A stretch of DNA of 64,000 bases, taken from positions 1-64,000 of the forward strand of contig DAOKYT010000002.1 of NCBI GenBank assembly GCA_035326025.1. Direction: 5' to 3'. Of this stretch, positions 8,396 through 17,208 are shown piece by piece (positions within the stretch are counted from its first letter, which is position 1; every line of letters begins with the position of its first letter). Below the pieces are notes generated by a model. The model was not told the origin of the DNA and ran no database searches. It saw only the letters and a list, made by a program, of their open reading frames with translations. This DNA is from Amarobacter sp035326025 (GTDB lineage Bacteria > Chloroflexota > Dehalococcoidia > Tepidiformales > Tepidiformaceae). The position numbers and the translations under genes are program-made.

Positions 8396-9385
8396 ATGGA
8401 CCAGGAAGTCAAACCGTGGAGCCGTCTTGCGCTCATCTTTCCCGGCCAGGGATCGCAGCACGTTGGCATGGGCCAGCGATTGGCGCAGGTCTCGAAGGCC
8501 GCGCGGGACATCTTCAGGCGCGCTGATGACGTCCTCGGGCGCAACCTTTCGAAGCTCTGCTGGGAGGGGCCAGAGGAGGAGCTCGAATCGACCGCCAACC
8601 AGCAGCCCGCCACGTTCGTCACGTCGCTCGCCTGGCTCGAGGCGTTGCGTGAGCGCTGGGCCGAACTGGGCAAGAAATTGGAGCCGAGGCTTGTTGCGGG
8701 CCACTCCATGGGCGAGTTTACGGCAGCTGTCGCGGCCGGCTCGCTCGACTTCGACCAGGGCATCTACCTGGTGAACCAGCGCGGGATCCTGATGGAAGAG
8801 GCGGGACACGAAAACCCCGGCGGCATGGCTTCGATCATCGGGCTGCCCGAGGCGACGATCGTGGAGATCTGCAACGAGGCATCGAAAGAAGGGTACGTCG
8901 GGCTGGCGACCTCGAACTGCGAGGGACAGAACGTGATCTCCGGGTATCTGAGGCCCCTCAAGCTCGCGATGGAGATGGCGGAGAAGGCGCGGGCGCGCAA
9001 GGTGGTGCGGCTCCCAATTTCCATCGGCTCGCATTCTCCGCTGATGGCCAGGGCCAGCGAGGGGATGAATCGGCTCCTGCAGAAGGTCCCCCTTCGCGAC
9101 CCCATCCACGCCATGGTGGGCAACGTCAACGCGGAGATCCTGACGACGAAAGAGCAGGTCTACGCTGAGCTGCGCGACCAGCTCACGCACGGCGTACAGT
9201 GGCGGAAGTCCGTTGAGAAGATGGGCGCGGAAGGAATCGACATGTTCATGGAGATCGGGCCCGGCAATGTGCTCACGCGGCTCGTGCGGAGGATCAACTA
9301 CGACGTGAACAGCCTGGCAATTAGCGACGACTACGAAGGGTTGCTGAGCGAAAACTTCCGCCTCGTCGAGGCGGCAGCGCGATGA
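8396..9385 (+). CDS. fabD: Malonyl-CoA:ACP transacylase
   Basis: A 329-residue acyltransferase that loads malonate onto acyl carrier protein for type II fatty-acid synthesis. IFPGQGSQHVGMG at the start and the nucleophile elbow GHSMGEFTA (Ser) are diagnostic. GSHSPLM supplies the catalytic His. ATG 8396 follows GGAGGG. An earlier in-frame start exists but adds no conserved sequence. The stop overlaps the next gene's ATG by four bases, so fabD and the first fabF are translationally coupled. TATCCT near 8342 could be the operon's -10. Confidence 0.95.
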   Translation: MDQEVKPWSRLALIFPGQGSQHVGMGQRLAQVSKAARDIFRRADDVLGRNLSKLCWEGPEEELESTANQQPATFVTSLAWLEALRERWAELGKKLEPRLVAGHSMGEFTAAVAAGSLDFDQGIYLVNQRGILMEEAGHENPGGMASIIGLPEATIVEICNEASKEGYVGLATSNCEGQNVISGYLRPLKLAMEMAEKARARKVVRLPISIGSHSPLMARASEGMNRLLQKVPLRDPIHAMVGNVNAEILTTKEQVYAELRDQLTHGVQWRKSVEKMGAEGIDMFMEIGPGNVLTRLVRRINYDVNSLAISDDYEGLLSENFRLVEAAAR

Positions 9386-10620
9386 GCCGCCGGGTTGTTG
9401 TCACGGGTGTTGGCGCCGTCACCGCCGTGGGGCACACCGCGGAGGAGACGTGGCAGGCGATGGTCGCCGGGCGGAGCGGCATTGGGCCCATCACGCTGTT
9501 CGACCCCGAGCCCTATCCCGTGCGCATCCAGGCCGAGGTGAAAAATTTCGAGCTCGGCGACCGCGTCGACGCCAAGCAGCAGCGCCACATGAACCGGAAC
9601 GTGACCTTCGGCATGTCGGCGGCCCTCGAGGCGCTGGCGGACAGCGGCTACCGGGTCACCGAAGAGAACGCCGACATGGTTGGCGTAATCTTCGGTTCGG
9701 GCGCCGGCGGGACGGACATGATCCTCGAGCACCAGCGCATCCTTGAGGAGAAGGGCCCACGGCGCGTGACGCCGTTCCTGGTGGCCAACTTCATCCCCGA
9801 TGCGTGCAGTGGGCACATTGCGATCCACACCGGGGCGCGGGGGCCGAACTACGCGCCGGTGGCGGCCTGCGCGACCGGCGGCGTGGCGCTGGGCGAGGCG
9901 TTCGAAACGGTTGCCCGCGGCGATGCCAACATGGTTATCGCCGGGAGCGCCGAGGCCGTGCTCCTGCCGCTTTACCACGCCACCTGGTGTTCGATGCGGG
10001 CGCTGGCGGGCGACAACGAGCACCCGGAGAAGGCGCTCAAGCCCTTCGACCTCAACCGTGACGGCTTCATCGCCGGCGAGGGCGCGTGTTCGATGATCCT
10101 GGAGGACTTTGAGAGCGCGAAAGCCCGGGGCGCGAGGATCTATTGCGAAGTCATCGGTTTTGGCTCGTCGAACGATGCGTACGACATGATCGCCTTGCAT
10201 GAGACCGGCCGCGGACTGAAACGGGCGGTGAAGGCGGCCATCCGCAAGGCGGGCATCGACCCTTCGGAGATCAACTACATCAATCCCCATGGCAGCGCCA
10301 CGCCGCTGAACGACCGGGTGGAAACACTGGTGTTCAAGGACGTGATGGGCGAGGCTGCCTACAGGACGGCCATTTCCTCGGTGAAGCCCATCACCGGCCA
10401 CTGCATGGGGGCGAGCGGTTCGGTCGAAGCGCTCGCCTGCGTGATGGCCATCCGCGATCAGAAAGTGCCTCCAACCATCAACTACACGACGCCGGACCCG
10501 GAATGCGACCTTGACTATGTGCCAAACGTGGCCCGGGCCATGCCGGTGAACGTGGCGATGACGACCTCGGTTGGGCTGGGCGGACACAACTCCGCCCTCA
10601 TCTTCCGGAAGGCCGACTAA
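9382..10620 (+). CDS. fabF: Beta-ketoacyl-ACP synthase II
   Basis: A 412-residue thiolase-fold condensing enzyme extending acyl-ACP chains with malonyl-ACP. The catalytic triad is visible: Cys in VAACATGG, His in NPHGSATPLND, His in KPITGHCMGASG. The substitution HGSAT for the usual HGTST and KPITGH for KSMTGH make it a slightly divergent paralogue. It overlaps fabD by four bases and precedes a second, similar synthase by 16 bp. Confidence 0.94.
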   Translation: MSRRVVVTGVGAVTAVGHTAEETWQAMVAGRSGIGPITLFDPEPYPVRIQAEVKNFELGDRVDAKQQRHMNRNVTFGMSAALEALADSGYRVTEENADMVGVIFGSGAGGTDMILEHQRILEEKGPRRVTPFLVANFIPDACSGHIAIHTGARGPNYAPVAACATGGVALGEAFETVARGDANMVIAGSAEAVLLPLYHATWCSMRALAGDNEHPEKALKPFDLNRDGFIAGEGACSMILEDFESAKARGARIYCEVIGFGSSNDAYDMIALHETGRGLKRAVKAAIRKAGIDPSEINYINPHGSATPLNDRVETLVFKDVMGEAAYRTAISSVKPITGHCMGASGSVEALACVMAIRDQKVPPTINYTTPDPECDLDYVPNVARAMPVNVAMTTSVGLGGHNSALIFRKAD

Positions 10621-10636
10621 CCCTGCGGAGTATCTC

Positions 10637-11875
10637 GTGACCCGAGCAGTAGTGACCGGACTGGGCGCGATCACGCCCATCGGGCTGACCGCCCACGAAT
10701 TCTGGGAGAACCTCGTCGCCGGCGTTTCGGGCGTGAGCCTCACCACGCACTTCGATACGGCGGACCTGCCCGTGAAGATTTCGGCCGAAGTGAAAGACTT
10801 CGACCCCGGCAAGTACATGGATAGCAAGGGTGCCCGCCGCATGTCGCGGTTTGCCCAGTTCGCCGTGGCGGCCGCACAGCTCGCGGCGGACGACGCAGGG
10901 CTGGTGGTGGGCGAGGACGAGCGGCGGCGCGCCGGGTCGGCCATTGCCACCGGCGGCGGCGGAGTCATCGAGACCATCGACGAGGTGGCGGTGCTCCAGC
11001 AGCGCGGCCCGGGGCGGGTCAGCCCCTTCTATGTCCCGATGATGGCGCCCAACATGGGAGCCTGCCAGGTATCGATGCACCTGGGACTGCGGGGGCCCGC
11101 CCTGGCGAGTGTCGCCGCCTGCGCGAGCGGCCTGTATTCCTACATCGAGGCGAAGCACCTCATCGATTCGGGGCGCTGCGACGTGGTGCTGGCTGGCGGG
11201 ACAGAGGCGGCGCTGCATCCGCTGCCGATTGCGGCCCTGGCCAACATGAAGGCATTGAGCCGGCGCAACGAACATCCGGAGCGCGCCAGCCGGCCGTTCG
11301 ACCGCGACCGTGACGGGTTCGTCTTCGGCGAGGGCGCGGCGGTGATGGTGATTGAATCGGAAGAGCGCGCGAAGGCGCGTGGGGCTCGTGTCTATGCTGA
11401 ACTCATGGGGGGTGGGCTGAGCTGCGACGCCTACCACATCACCGCGCCCCTGGAGGACGGGTCGGGCGCGCAGGATGCGATGGCGGAGGCGCTGCGGGCG
11501 GCCAACCTGGGCCCCGGGGACGTGGACTACATCGCGGCCCACGGCACCGGCACGCCATTGAACGACGTGTCCGAGACGCGGGCGATCAAACTCGCCTTTG
11601 GCGACCATGCCAGCAGGCTCGCGATCAGCTCACCCAAGTCGATGGTGGGGCACCTGCTGGGAGGGGCGGGCGCGGTGGGCGCGCTTGCAGCGGCAATGGC
11701 GGTGTACCACGACACTGTGCCGCCAACGATCAACCTGGAGAACGCCGACCCGGAATGCGACCTCGACTACACACCGCTGAAGGCGCGGAAGATGACAGTG
11801 CGCGCCGCCGCCGCCAACGGATTTGGATTTGGCGGGCAGAACGGCTGCGTGATCTTCCGTAAGTACGAGCCGTGA
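10637..11875 (+). CDS. fabF: Beta-ketoacyl-ACP synthase II, second copy
   Basis: A 412-residue KAS II homologue with Cys in VAACASGLYSY, His in AAHGTGTPLND and His in KSMVGHLLGGAG; all three catalytic residues are kept. GTG 10637 (TRAVVTGLGAITPIG) is preferred over an upstream in-frame ATG inside the previous gene. Both tandem copies keep the active Cys, so this is not a ketosynthase/chain-length-factor pair as in type II polyketide clusters. Different chain-length specificity is a plausible reason for two copies. Confidence 0.93.
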   Translation: MTRAVVTGLGAITPIGLTAHEFWENLVAGVSGVSLTTHFDTADLPVKISAEVKDFDPGKYMDSKGARRMSRFAQFAVAAAQLAADDAGLVVGEDERRRAGSAIATGGGGVIETIDEVAVLQQRGPGRVSPFYVPMMAPNMGACQVSMHLGLRGPALASVAACASGLYSYIEAKHLIDSGRCDVVLAGGTEAALHPLPIAALANMKALSRRNEHPERASRPFDRDRDGFVFGEGAAVMVIESEERAKARGARVYAELMGGGLSCDAYHITAPLEDGSGAQDAMAEALRAANLGPGDVDYIAAHGTGTPLNDVSETRAIKLAFGDHASRLAISSPKSMVGHLLGGAGAVGALAAAMAVYHDTVPPTINLENADPECDLDYTPLKARKMTVRAAAANGFGFGGQNGCVIFRKYEP

Positions 11876-11884
11876 CGTAGCCTA

Positions 11885-11925
11885 GGCGGCGTTTAACCGC
11901 CAACCAGGCGCCGTGGAAGGCGCCT
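11885..11925 (+). promoter_or_regulatory. Tandem hairpins between fabF and acpP
   Basis: Two inverted repeats lie in the spacer: GGCGG/CCGCC (11885-11889 with 11897-11901) and AGGCGCC/GGCGCCT (11906-11912 with 11919-11925). Neither is followed by a T-run. They may act as an mRNA processing or attenuation element that allows higher acpP expression; this is inference. Confidence 0.35.
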
Positions 11926-11960
11926 TCGACCAGAGCAAGCAGATCCAGGGGGAACCGGCC

Positions 11961-12212
11961 ATGGCCACCGTGTTCGAACGTGTCCGCGATGTTGTTGTGA
12001 GGCAGCTGAAAGTCAGTGCCGACGAAGTGACGCCCGAGGCGAGCCTCGTCGACGACCTCCGCGCCGACTCCCTCGACATCGTCGACCTGACGATAGCGAT
12101 CGAGGAGGCATTCGCGGACGAGGCCCAGTTCGAGATCCGCGATGAGGACGCGGAGAACATTCGCACCGTCCAGGACATTCTCGATTTCCTGGCCGCGCAG
12201 GGCATCAGCTAA
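11961..12212 (+). CDS. acpP: Acyl carrier protein
   Basis: An 83-residue acidic protein. The phosphopantetheine attachment Ser lies in RADSLDIVDL. It carries growing acyl chains for the Fab enzymes encoded just upstream. ATG 11961 (MATVFERVRDVVVRQ) is preferred to an in-frame ATG 48 bases earlier because the extension is not ACP-like and GGGGGAACC precedes the chosen start. Confidence 0.95.
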   Translation: MATVFERVRDVVVRQLKVSADEVTPEASLVDDLRADSLDIVDLTIAIEEAFADEAQFEIRDEDAENIRTVQDILDFLAAQGIS

Positions 12213-12239
12213 ACAGGCCACGCCGCGAGGGCCGGTCGC

Positions 12240-13100
12240 ATGCCAGTTGTAGAACGCCCTGACGGGGCACGCATCCGGTACGAGGTCTATGGTTCGGGCT
12301 ACCCCCTGCTGCTGATCGCTCCCGGCGGCGTCAGCAGCTCCGTGGAGTCCTGGGAGCGGAGCGTCATCAAGCCGGCGCGGCTGTTTGCCGGCGAGTTCAT
12401 GGTGATTGCCATGGACCAGCGCCACGCGGGGCAATCGTTCGCGCCCCTGCGCCCGTTCTCCTATGACGAGTGCAACGCCGACCAGCTGGCGGTGCTCGAT
12501 GCCCTTGGTGTGGAGCGAGCGCACGTCTACGGCGGGTGTATCGGCTGCGCGCACATCTGGAGCCTCCTCCGGAATGCCCCGCAGCGCATCTCGGCGGCAG
12601 TCGCGCAGGACCCCGTGGGGCTCGACGAGACCAACACCATCGAAACGTTCCACGCGATGTTCCGGCCGGCGCTGCGGCTGGCGCGGGAACAGGGTGTCGA
12701 GGCGGTCATCGCGTCGGCGATGGAGAACCCGCTGTTCGTGGCCAACAACGCCGCGGGCCCATTCGCACCGGCTTTGCACGAACTGGAAGCGGCGAGAGCG
12801 GAGGCGCGGCGGCTTGGATCGAGTGGTTATGTTGAGCTCGTTGAACGGTTCATGGCCGGGATCTGGCCGGACAACCCGCCCTACTTCACCGCCAGCGACG
12901 AGTGGTTCGCCAGTTGCCAGACGCCAATCCTGGTGATGCCGGGCCGCGACCCCTTCCACCCAACTGGTGTGGCCCGCCGAATCTGCCGGATCGCGCCGAA
13001 GGCCCGGTGCCTGGCCCCGGATTGCCGCGACGAGCCGAACCTGGCGGGGACCATCGAGGCGGTACGGACATTCCTTCGGGAACACGCGGCGCGCCGATGA
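12240..13100 (+). CDS. Alpha/beta hydrolase with Cys at the nucleophile elbow
   Basis: A 286-residue alpha/beta-hydrolase-fold protein. The oxyanion region is LLIAPGGVSSS, the strand-6 DQRHAGQS motif follows, and the nucleophile elbow reads VYGGCIGCAH, i.e. GxCxG instead of GxSxG. The acid Asp is probably in MPGRDPFHP. Cys nucleophiles are known in dienelactone hydrolase and some other family members, so it may be active with an unusual specificity. It sits 27 bp after acpP, possibly in the same transcript; the substrate is unknown. Confidence 0.82.
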   Translation: MPVVERPDGARIRYEVYGSGYPLLLIAPGGVSSSVESWERSVIKPARLFAGEFMVIAMDQRHAGQSFAPLRPFSYDECNADQLAVLDALGVERAHVYGGCIGCAHIWSLLRNAPQRISAAVAQDPVGLDETNTIETFHAMFRPALRLAREQGVEAVIASAMENPLFVANNAAGPFAPALHELEAARAEARRLGSSGYVELVERFMAGIWPDNPPYFTASDEWFASCQTPILVMPGRDPFHPTGVARRICRIAPKARCLAPDCRDEPNLAGTIEAVRTFLREHAARR

Positions 13101-13141
13101 GGCGGGGTTGGCTGGAGAATACACCCACGATTGGAGCAGAG

Positions 13142-14043
13142 ATGACGACACGGGCACTGGTGCTGGGTGGGGCGGTCCCGTAGGAATAGCCTGGGAATCG
13201 GGGTTGCTGGCCGGCCTCGCCGAGGGTGGAGTCGATGTCTCCAACGCCGACTCGATCACGGGGACTTCGGCCGGGAGCGCCGTCGGCGCACAGATCGCCA
13301 TGGGTCGAACGCCACGGCAGATCTACGCGGCCGTTGCTGCCGACGCCACCCGTAGGCCGCCATCGCCGGCCCGCGCCAGTGACGGCGGCTTACCGGCGCC
13401 CACCCTGGCTCCGCTGATGGAACTGATGCAGCGGGCCGCGAAGGAAAATGTCGACCCCGGGGCACTCCGGCGGGAGATCGGCGCGTTCGCCCTCGCCGCC
13501 ACCACCATGAGCGAGGAGGCGTTCCTTGCGACCTTCGGCCGGGTGCTGGCGAACGCCGAGGCCTGGCCCCATCCGGGCTACCGGTGCACCGCGGTCGATG
13601 CGCTCACGGGTGAATTCGTGACGTGGACGGCGGAATCCGGCGTGCCGCTGAACCGGGCCGTCGCCTCCAGCTGCAGCGTCCCGGGCATCTATCCGCCGAT
13701 CACCATCAATGGCCGCCGGTACATCGACGGCGGGATGCGATCCGCTACCAACGCCGACCTGGCCCGTGGCTCTGACGTCGTGCTCGTGGTCGCGGTGACC
13801 ACGGGCGCGCGGGAGCCCATGGCCGAGAGCTCGCGCCGGCGCCTCGAAAGCGAACTGGCCGCGATTCGCGACGGGGGCGGGGAAGCGATCCTGGTCCAGC
13901 CGGACAGCGCATCGCAAGAGGCCTTTGGCATCAACCTCATGGACTTCGGCAAGCGCGCCGGCGCGGCCGGCGCGGGTTATGCCCAGGGGAAGGCCGAGGC
14001 CGCGCGCATCGCGGAGCTCTGGAATCGCCCGTCCTGGCGATGA
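13142..14043 (+). pseudogene. Patatin-like phospholipase, single-base frameshift
   Basis: ATG 13142 follows TTGGAGCAGAG and reads MTTRALVLGG, then AVP and a stop at 13181. The downstream frame resumes with PVGIAWESGLLAGL, the nucleophile elbow GTSAGSAVG and the dyad DGGMRS. Adding one G in the G run at 13168-13172 would restore a GGGGPVG oxyanion motif and one continuous frame of about 300 residues. It is therefore either a homopolymer sequencing error or a recent frameshift. An intact protein would be a Ser-Asp dyad lipid acyl hydrolase. It is convergent with the cysteine desulfurase 17 bp away. Confidence 0.85.
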
Positions 14044-14060
14044 CCCCGATCGGGCGTTGG

Positions 14061-15233
14061 CTAGGCCGTGCCCGCGAGCGAACGCAGCCGCGCCACGATT
14101 TCGGGTAGCACCGCCAGGACCCGGTCGATGTCGGCGTTCGTGTTCGACTGCCCGACAGTCAGCCGAAGCGACGCGTGGGCGAGGTCCGAATCGATGCCCA
14201 TTGCCGTCAGCACGTGGGAAGGTTCGAGTGCACCGGTGGTGCAGGCGCTGCCCGAGCTGGCCGCGACATCCGCCATGTCGAGCGCGAGCAGCACGCTTTC
14301 ACCCTCGACATTCCGGAAGCAGCAGCTGAAGTTGTTGGGGAGGCGCCGGGTCGGGTCGGCCGGGCCGGTTATGACAGTATCCGGGATGCGCTCCGGCAGC
14401 TCGTAGAGGAGCCGGTCGCGGAGCTGGCGCGCGTGCGCGTTGCGCCCTTCGCCTTCGTCCCATGCGAGCTTCATCGCCGTGGCCAGCCCCACGATGCCGG
14501 CGACGTTCTCGGTGCCAGCGCGGCGCTCCTTCTCCTGGCTGCCCCCGAAGACCATCGGCTGCCAGGGCGTCCGGTTCTTGATGTAGAGCAGCCCCACGCC
14601 CTTTGGCCCGTAGATCTTATGCGCGGCGAGGCTCAGGAGATCGACGCCGAGCCGGGCGGGGGCGATGTCGATCGCGCCGGCGGCCTGGACGGCGTCGGTA
14701 TGGACCACAATCTTCGGGTTCTTGTCCCGCGCAATCCGGGCGGCCTCGGCCACCGGCTGGATCGTCCCGACTTCGTTGTTGGCGGCCATGATCGAGAGCA
14801 CGGTGGTCTCGGGGCCGACGGCGGATTCGAGCGCGGCCAGGTCGATCACACCCTCGGAATCGACCGGGAGGTAGGTGGCGCGGAAGCCCTCGCGTTCGAG
14901 CTGTTCGACCGTATGCAGGACGGCGTGGTGTTCGATCCTGGTCGTGACGATGTGATTGCCACGCCCTCGTTCGCGCTGGGCGAAAGCCGCGCCGCGGATG
15001 GCGGCGTTATCGGACTCGGTGCCGCCACTGGTAAAGACGATCTCCCTGGGCTGTGCGCCAAGGAGGTCGGCGATCAGTTTCCGGGCCGCATCAAGTGCCC
15101 GGCGGGCCTCCTGGCCTTCGAGGTAGATGCTGGAGGGGTTGCCCCAGAAGGTGGTGAGCATGGGCAGCATGGCTTCGACCACCCGCGGATCGGGTGGGGT
15201 GGTTGCCGCGTGATCGAGGTAGATGCGTGCCAT
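14061..15233 (-). CDS. Cysteine desulfurase (NifS/IscS type)
   Basis: A 390-residue class-V PLP aminotransferase that takes sulfur from cysteine for Fe-S clusters, thiolated tRNA or cofactors. The N-terminus ARIYLDHAATT is canonical. The PLP Lys is in SLAAHKIYGPKG and the persulfide Cys in SGSACTTGALEPSHV, a longer IscS-like loop. No scaffold gene (iscU, sufU) or tRNA thiolase is adjacent. ATG 15233 sits six bases after a TACGCT -10 box; upstream in-frame starts are rejected. Confidence 0.94.
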   Translation of the reverse strand: MARIYLDHAATTPPDPRVVEAMLPMLTTFWGNPSSIYLEGQEARRALDAARKLIADLLGAQPREIVFTSGGTESDNAAIRGAAFAQRERGRGNHIVTTRIEHHAVLHTVEQLEREGFRATYLPVDSEGVIDLAALESAVGPETTVLSIMAANNEVGTIQPVAEAARIARDKNPKIVVHTDAVQAAGAIDIAPARLGVDLLSLAAHKIYGPKGVGLLYIKNRTPWQPMVFGGSQEKERRAGTENVAGIVGLATAMKLAWDEGEGRNAHARQLRDRLLYELPERIPDTVITGPADPTRRLPNNFSCCFRNVEGESVLLALDMADVAASSGSACTTGALEPSHVLTAMGIDSDLAHASLRLTVGQSNTNADIDRVLAVLPEIVARLRSLAGTA

Positions 15234-15239
15234 GGAGCC

Positions 15240-15245
15240 AGCGTA
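15240..15245 (-). promoter_or_regulatory. -10 box TACGCT, leaderless cysteine desulfurase gene
   Basis: On the minus strand TACGCT ends six bases before ATG 15233. Confidence 0.45.
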
Positions 15246-15299
15246 GCGGGCGGAAAGCCCGCCTTCCAGCATTGTGATGGCCCCGTTCCCCGGTGGTGC

Positions 15300-15305
15300 T
15301 ATACT
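15300..15305 (+). promoter_or_regulatory. -10 box TATACT of the nusA operon
   Basis: TATACT (5 of 6 consensus) would start transcription near 15312, giving a 50-nt leader that contains the terminator hairpin before nusA. No clear -35 at 17 bases. Confidence 0.55.
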
Positions 15306-15328
15306 GGTCCGTGGCAATTCCTCTCTGG

Positions 15329-15352
15329 AGTGGGCACAAGGCCCACTTTTTT
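15329..15352 (+). terminator. Leader terminator/attenuator upstream of nusA
   Basis: A perfect 7-bp stem AGTGGGC/GCCCACT with loop ACAAG is followed directly by a six-T run, only 9 bases before nusA. This is a textbook intrinsic terminator placed inside the leader. Similar hairpins precede rimP-nusA operons in other bacteria, and NusA itself modulates termination, so autogenous attenuation is likely (inference). Confidence 0.8.
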
Positions 15353-15361
15353 GTTGGAGCT

Positions 15362-16894
15362 ATGAAAAACGAACTCCTGCTGGCACTCGGTCAACTCGCC
15401 GCCGAAAAGAACCTCCCCCGCGAGGTGGTTTTCGAGGCTGTCGAAGCGGCGCTGACTTCCGCCTTCCGGCGGGAGGGCGACAACGCGCCCAACATCAACG
15501 TCAAAATCGACACCAGCTCGGGCGATATCCGCGCCTACCGGCAAATGGTGGTGGTGGAGGAAGTCGAGGAACCGGCAGTGGAGATGACGCTGGCCGAGGC
15601 GCGCCGCTGGAAGCCGGATGTCCGCGTGGGCGATGTGCTCGACTTCGAGGAGCAACTGCCGCCCAATGCCGGCCGCATCGCCGCCCAAACGGCGAAGCAG
15701 GTGGTGTTGCAGCGGCTGCGGGAAGCCGAGCGGGACGCGGTCTATGAGGAATACGCCGGCAAGGAAGGCGAACTGCTCGTGGGCACCGTGCAGCGGGTGG
15801 AGGCGCGCCAGATCATCATCGAGCTCGGGCGCGGCACCGAAGCGGTCCTCCCCTACGGGGAACAGGTGCGTAATGAGCACCTGCGGCCCGGCCAGCGGGT
15901 GAAGGTGCTGGTGCTGGAAGTGATGAAGGCGGTGAAGGGGCCGCAGATCGTGGTGAGCAGGAGCCACCGGACGCTGTTGCGCCGCCTGTTCGAGATGGAA
16001 GTCCCGGAGATCAAGGCTGGCACCGTCGAGATCAAGAGCATCGCGCGCGAAGGCGGCCACCGGAGCAAGGTGGCGGTGCACGCGCGCAACCCGAATATCG
16101 ACCCCATCGGCGCCTGCGTGGGCATGCGCGGCACCCGCATTCAGAACATCGTGAACGAGCTCGGCGGCGAACGGATCGACGTCATCAAATGGGATCCCGA
16201 CCCGGCAAACTTTGTCTCGAACGCGCTGAGCCCGGCCCAGGTCCTCGAAGTCGAGATCGACCCGGAGGAACACCTTGCGAGCGTGGTGGTGCCCGACAAG
16301 ATGCTCTCGCTCGCCATTGGCAAAGAAGGACAGAATGCGCGGCTCGCGGCCAAGCTGACCGGCTGGCGGATCAACATCCGTAGCCAGACGAGCAAGGCCC
16401 GGGCCGAGGAAGGCGAAGTCGAGGCCCCGCTCGCCTTCGAACCGTTCGCACCCGGCGAGGCACCCGATATCGACATCATCGAGGCGGCCGAGGAGGTCGC
16501 CGCGGCGGCCGAAGCCGCTCCGGGAGTATCCGAGGAGTCCGCGGTTCCATCTCCCGCCGCCGCGACTGCGGCGCCGGCGGCGGAGCCCGTGGCGGAAGAG
16601 GAAGAGATCTCCTTCGCGGCGGTCGTCGAGCGCATGGAAGTGCCCGACCGCGAGGAACGCGAGTCGGAGGACTACGGCGAAGACGAGGACGAAGAGTACG
16701 AAATCCCGACCACGGTGGTTGCCGAGATGAAGCCCTCGGCCATCCGCTTCGCCGAGGACGTGCTTCCGAAGCGGCCCGAAGAGCCAGAGGAGGCTCGGAA
16801 GCCTGCCGCGAAGAAGGCGCGCCGCGGGCCGCGCTTCCTCGAGGAAGAAGACGACGAGATGGAAGACATCGACTATTCGGGGCGCATTCACTGA
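15362..16894 (+). CDS. nusA: Transcription termination/antitermination factor NusA
   Basis: A 510-residue RNA-polymerase-associated factor controlling pausing, termination and antitermination. In order: an N-terminal RNAP-binding domain (MKNELLLALGQLAAEKNLPR), an S1 domain (GELLVGTVQRVEARQIIIELG), KH1 (GACVGMRGTRIQNIVNELGGE) and KH2 (LAIGKEGQNARLAAKLTGW). About 140 residues of acidic low-complexity sequence follow, instead of the E. coli C-terminal repeats. ATG 15362 follows TTGGAG. rimP, which usually precedes nusA, is absent here. rnpM follows 14 bp downstream. Confidence 0.96.
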   Translation: MKNELLLALGQLAAEKNLPREVVFEAVEAALTSAFRREGDNAPNINVKIDTSSGDIRAYRQMVVVEEVEEPAVEMTLAEARRWKPDVRVGDVLDFEEQLPPNAGRIAAQTAKQVVLQRLREAERDAVYEEYAGKEGELLVGTVQRVEARQIIIELGRGTEAVLPYGEQVRNEHLRPGQRVKVLVLEVMKAVKGPQIVVSRSHRTLLRRLFEMEVPEIKAGTVEIKSIAREGGHRSKVAVHARNPNIDPIGACVGMRGTRIQNIVNELGGERIDVIKWDPDPANFVSNALSPAQVLEVEIDPEEHLASVVVPDKMLSLAIGKEGQNARLAAKLTGWRINIRSQTSKARAEEGEVEAPLAFEPFAPGEAPDIDIIEAAEEVAAAAEAAPGVSEESAVPSPAAATAAPAAEPVAEEEEISFAAVVERMEVPDREERESEDYGEDEDEEYEIPTTVVAEMKPSAIRFAEDVLPKRPEEPEEARKPAAKKARRGPRFLEEEDDEMEDIDYSGRIH

Positions 16895-16908
16895 CGGAGG
16901 CGGCCGCC

Positions 16909-17208
16909 GTGCCAGGCCCCAGACCGCGGCCCATCCCCCGGCGCACCTGCATTGGCTGCCGCCTGGAGCAGGGCAAGCGCGAGCTGATCCGCATCGTGCG
17001 TACCCCTGACGGACGCGTCGTGGTCGACCCGACGGGGAAGGCCAACGGACGTGGCGCATACCTGCACCCGGTACGCGCGTGTTGGGAGAAAGCGCTCAAA
17101 GGCGGTACGATAAGAAACGCACTCAAGATCAGCCCGGCCGTGGACGATATGGACGCCCTGCGTGCCTTCGGAATGGCGTTGCCGGTGGAAGAAAGCGAAG
17201 CGTTATGA
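16909..17208 (+). CDS. rnpM: YlxR/RnpM family RNA-binding protein
   Basis: A 99-residue DUF448 protein. RRTCIGCR near the start and GRGAYLHPVRACW are family hallmarks. The family binds RNA and has been linked to RNase P modulation and gene regulation in Firmicutes. Its place between nusA and infB is the classical operon position. Its stop overlaps the infB ATG by four bases. Confidence 0.93.
   Translation: MPGPRPRPIPRRTCIGCRLEQGKRELIRIVRTPDGRVVVDPTGKANGRGAYLHPVRACWEKALKGGTIRNALKISPAVDDMDALRAFGMALPVEESEAL

Noticed and set aside
8384..11875. Type II polyketide synthase cluster
   Set aside because: Both ketosynthases keep the active Cys and there are no ketoreductase, cyclase or aromatase genes; fatty-acid synthesis fits better.
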